Shown: piece by piece, positions 6,005 through 6,300 of the stretch | Numbering within the stretch: the stretch's first letter is position 1 | How the letters are laid out: the number at the start of each line of letters is the position of its first letter | From: Flavobacteriaceae bacterium | GTDB lineage: Bacteria; Bacteroidota; Bacteroidia; Flavobacteriales; Flavobacteriaceae | Direction of reading: 5' to 3' | Assembly: GCA_016763715.1 (NCBI GenBank) | Contig: JAESTG010000254.1 | Span: 1 to 6,300 of the forward strand | DNA length: 6,300 nt | The notes under the pieces: generated by a model | Database searches by the model: none | What the model saw: only the letters and a program-made list of their open reading frames with translations | Told to the model about the DNA's origin: nothing | Made by a program: the position numbers and the translations under genes

Positions 6005-6220
6005 CTATAAGTTATATCCCCTTGGAGTTATATGAATCACTTGCGCCCAGTATATTGATGTATAAAATCGAAGTGGTAATCGACTACTCGTGCAAAATAA
6101 ATTCCTAAGACCACTTAAAAGAAAAGTGACGAAAAAAGGACCAAGTAAAAATGGAATAAAAAATTCAGAATCGATAGTAGCTATTTGACTCCAAGCTTTA
6201 TACGAAATATAGATACCCAC
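6005..6220 (-). CDS. Possible small membrane protein or decayed gene, unrecognised
   Basis: An open frame of 71 codons from a GTG at 6220-6218 to TAG at 6007-6005. The product has a hydrophobic segment at about residues 20-38 (FFIPFLLGPFFVTFLLSGL), then a basic-aromatic tail with no motif I recognise. The same frame reads protein-like further upstream (a Trp-, Leu- and Phe-rich stretch ending in AYFVVG just before the GTG's product), but is broken by TAG at 6235-6233 and closed by TGA at 6289-6287. That pattern suits a membrane protein gene with a stop in its first hydrophobic segment, or chance openness in AT-rich DNA. No Shine-Dalgarno sequence or clear -7 box precedes the GTG. It lies 82 bases upstream of the NagB fusion on the same strand. 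No function is proposed. Confidence 0.28.
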   Translation of the reverse strand: MGIYISYKAWSQIATIDSEFFIPFLLGPFFVTFLLSGLRNLFCTSSRLPLRFYTSIYWAQVIHITPRGYNL

Positions 6221-6300
6221 AACAAAATAGGCCTAAGGGAACAGTAATTTCCAAAAGGTTTGTATCCTTTTGAAATAAAAACATCTTCAGATTTCGAAAT
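6221..6300. other. Right-edge stretch without a clear gene
   Basis: On the minus strand two frames are open from the window edge for about 33 and 39 codons, both ending between 6180 and 6205, and the third frame is interrupted by TGA and TAG. None shows a recognisable domain or start. The stretch contains the inverted repeat at 6252-6272. It could be the 3' end of a gene lying mainly outside the window or non-coding sequence. Confidence 0.3.
6252..6272. repeat. Perfect 7-base inverted repeat near the right edge
   Basis: CAAAAGG (6252-6258) and CCTTTTG (6266-6272) flank a seven-base spacer. Neither strand has a T-run directly after the stem, so it is not a standard intrinsic terminator. It may be a protein-binding site or a chance palindrome; the gene it would belong to is off the window or not recognisable. 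Confidence 0.3.

Noticed and set aside
1..6300. Mobile element, CRISPR, tRNA, rRNA or defence system
   Set aside because: I saw no transposase or integrase motif, no regularly spaced direct repeats, and no tRNA-like cloverleaf; the window is nearly filled by metabolic genes.

Overview
The window is AT-rich bacterial chromosome, most likely from the Bacteroidota, class Flavobacteriia. Four things point that way. There is a large fusion of a NagB-type glucosamine-6-phosphate deaminase domain to a PIG-L/LmbE deacetylase domain. There is a small Coa1-like membrane protein of the type common in that group. Start codons lack Shine-Dalgarno sequences. Possible promoters resemble the Bacteroidota TAnnTTTG -7 box. 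I know of no way to name the genus from this sequence alone.

Layout, left to right. Positions 1-404 (+) hold the 3' part of the Coa1-like membrane protein gene, cut by the window edge. Positions 393-3429 (-) hold a tight biotin operon transcribed bioF, bioD, bioA, with a 4-base ATGA overlap at each internal junction. A 36-base gap separates bioF from a divergent GNAT acetyltransferase gene (3466-3996, +). Three bases further on, convergent to it, lies the 640-codon NagB/PIG-L fusion gene (4000-5922, -). The right end (5923-6300) holds the probable promoter and leader of the fusion gene, and then a possible small membrane protein or decayed gene on the minus strand (6005-6220).

BioF makes 7-keto-8-aminopelargonate from a pimeloyl thioester and alanine, BioA transaminates it to 7,8-diaminopelargonate, and BioD closes the ureido ring to give dethiobiotin. 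The last enzyme, BioB, and the genes that make the pimeloyl precursor are not in this operon, because both of its ends are visible here and they must lie elsewhere. The fusion protein is probably an amino-sugar enzyme: the PIG-L half could remove the N-acetyl group and the NagB half could deaminate the product. The NagB half has Thr where E. coli NagB has the active-site Asp141, so its activity is not certain.

This is mostly ordinary housekeeping sequence. I found no mobile element, CRISPR array, RNA gene or new defence-type system. The points most worth a second look are the NagB active-site change and conserved-looking bridge in the fusion protein, the substituted substrate pocket of BioA, the very short shared promoter region at 3430-3465, and the unexplained right end.
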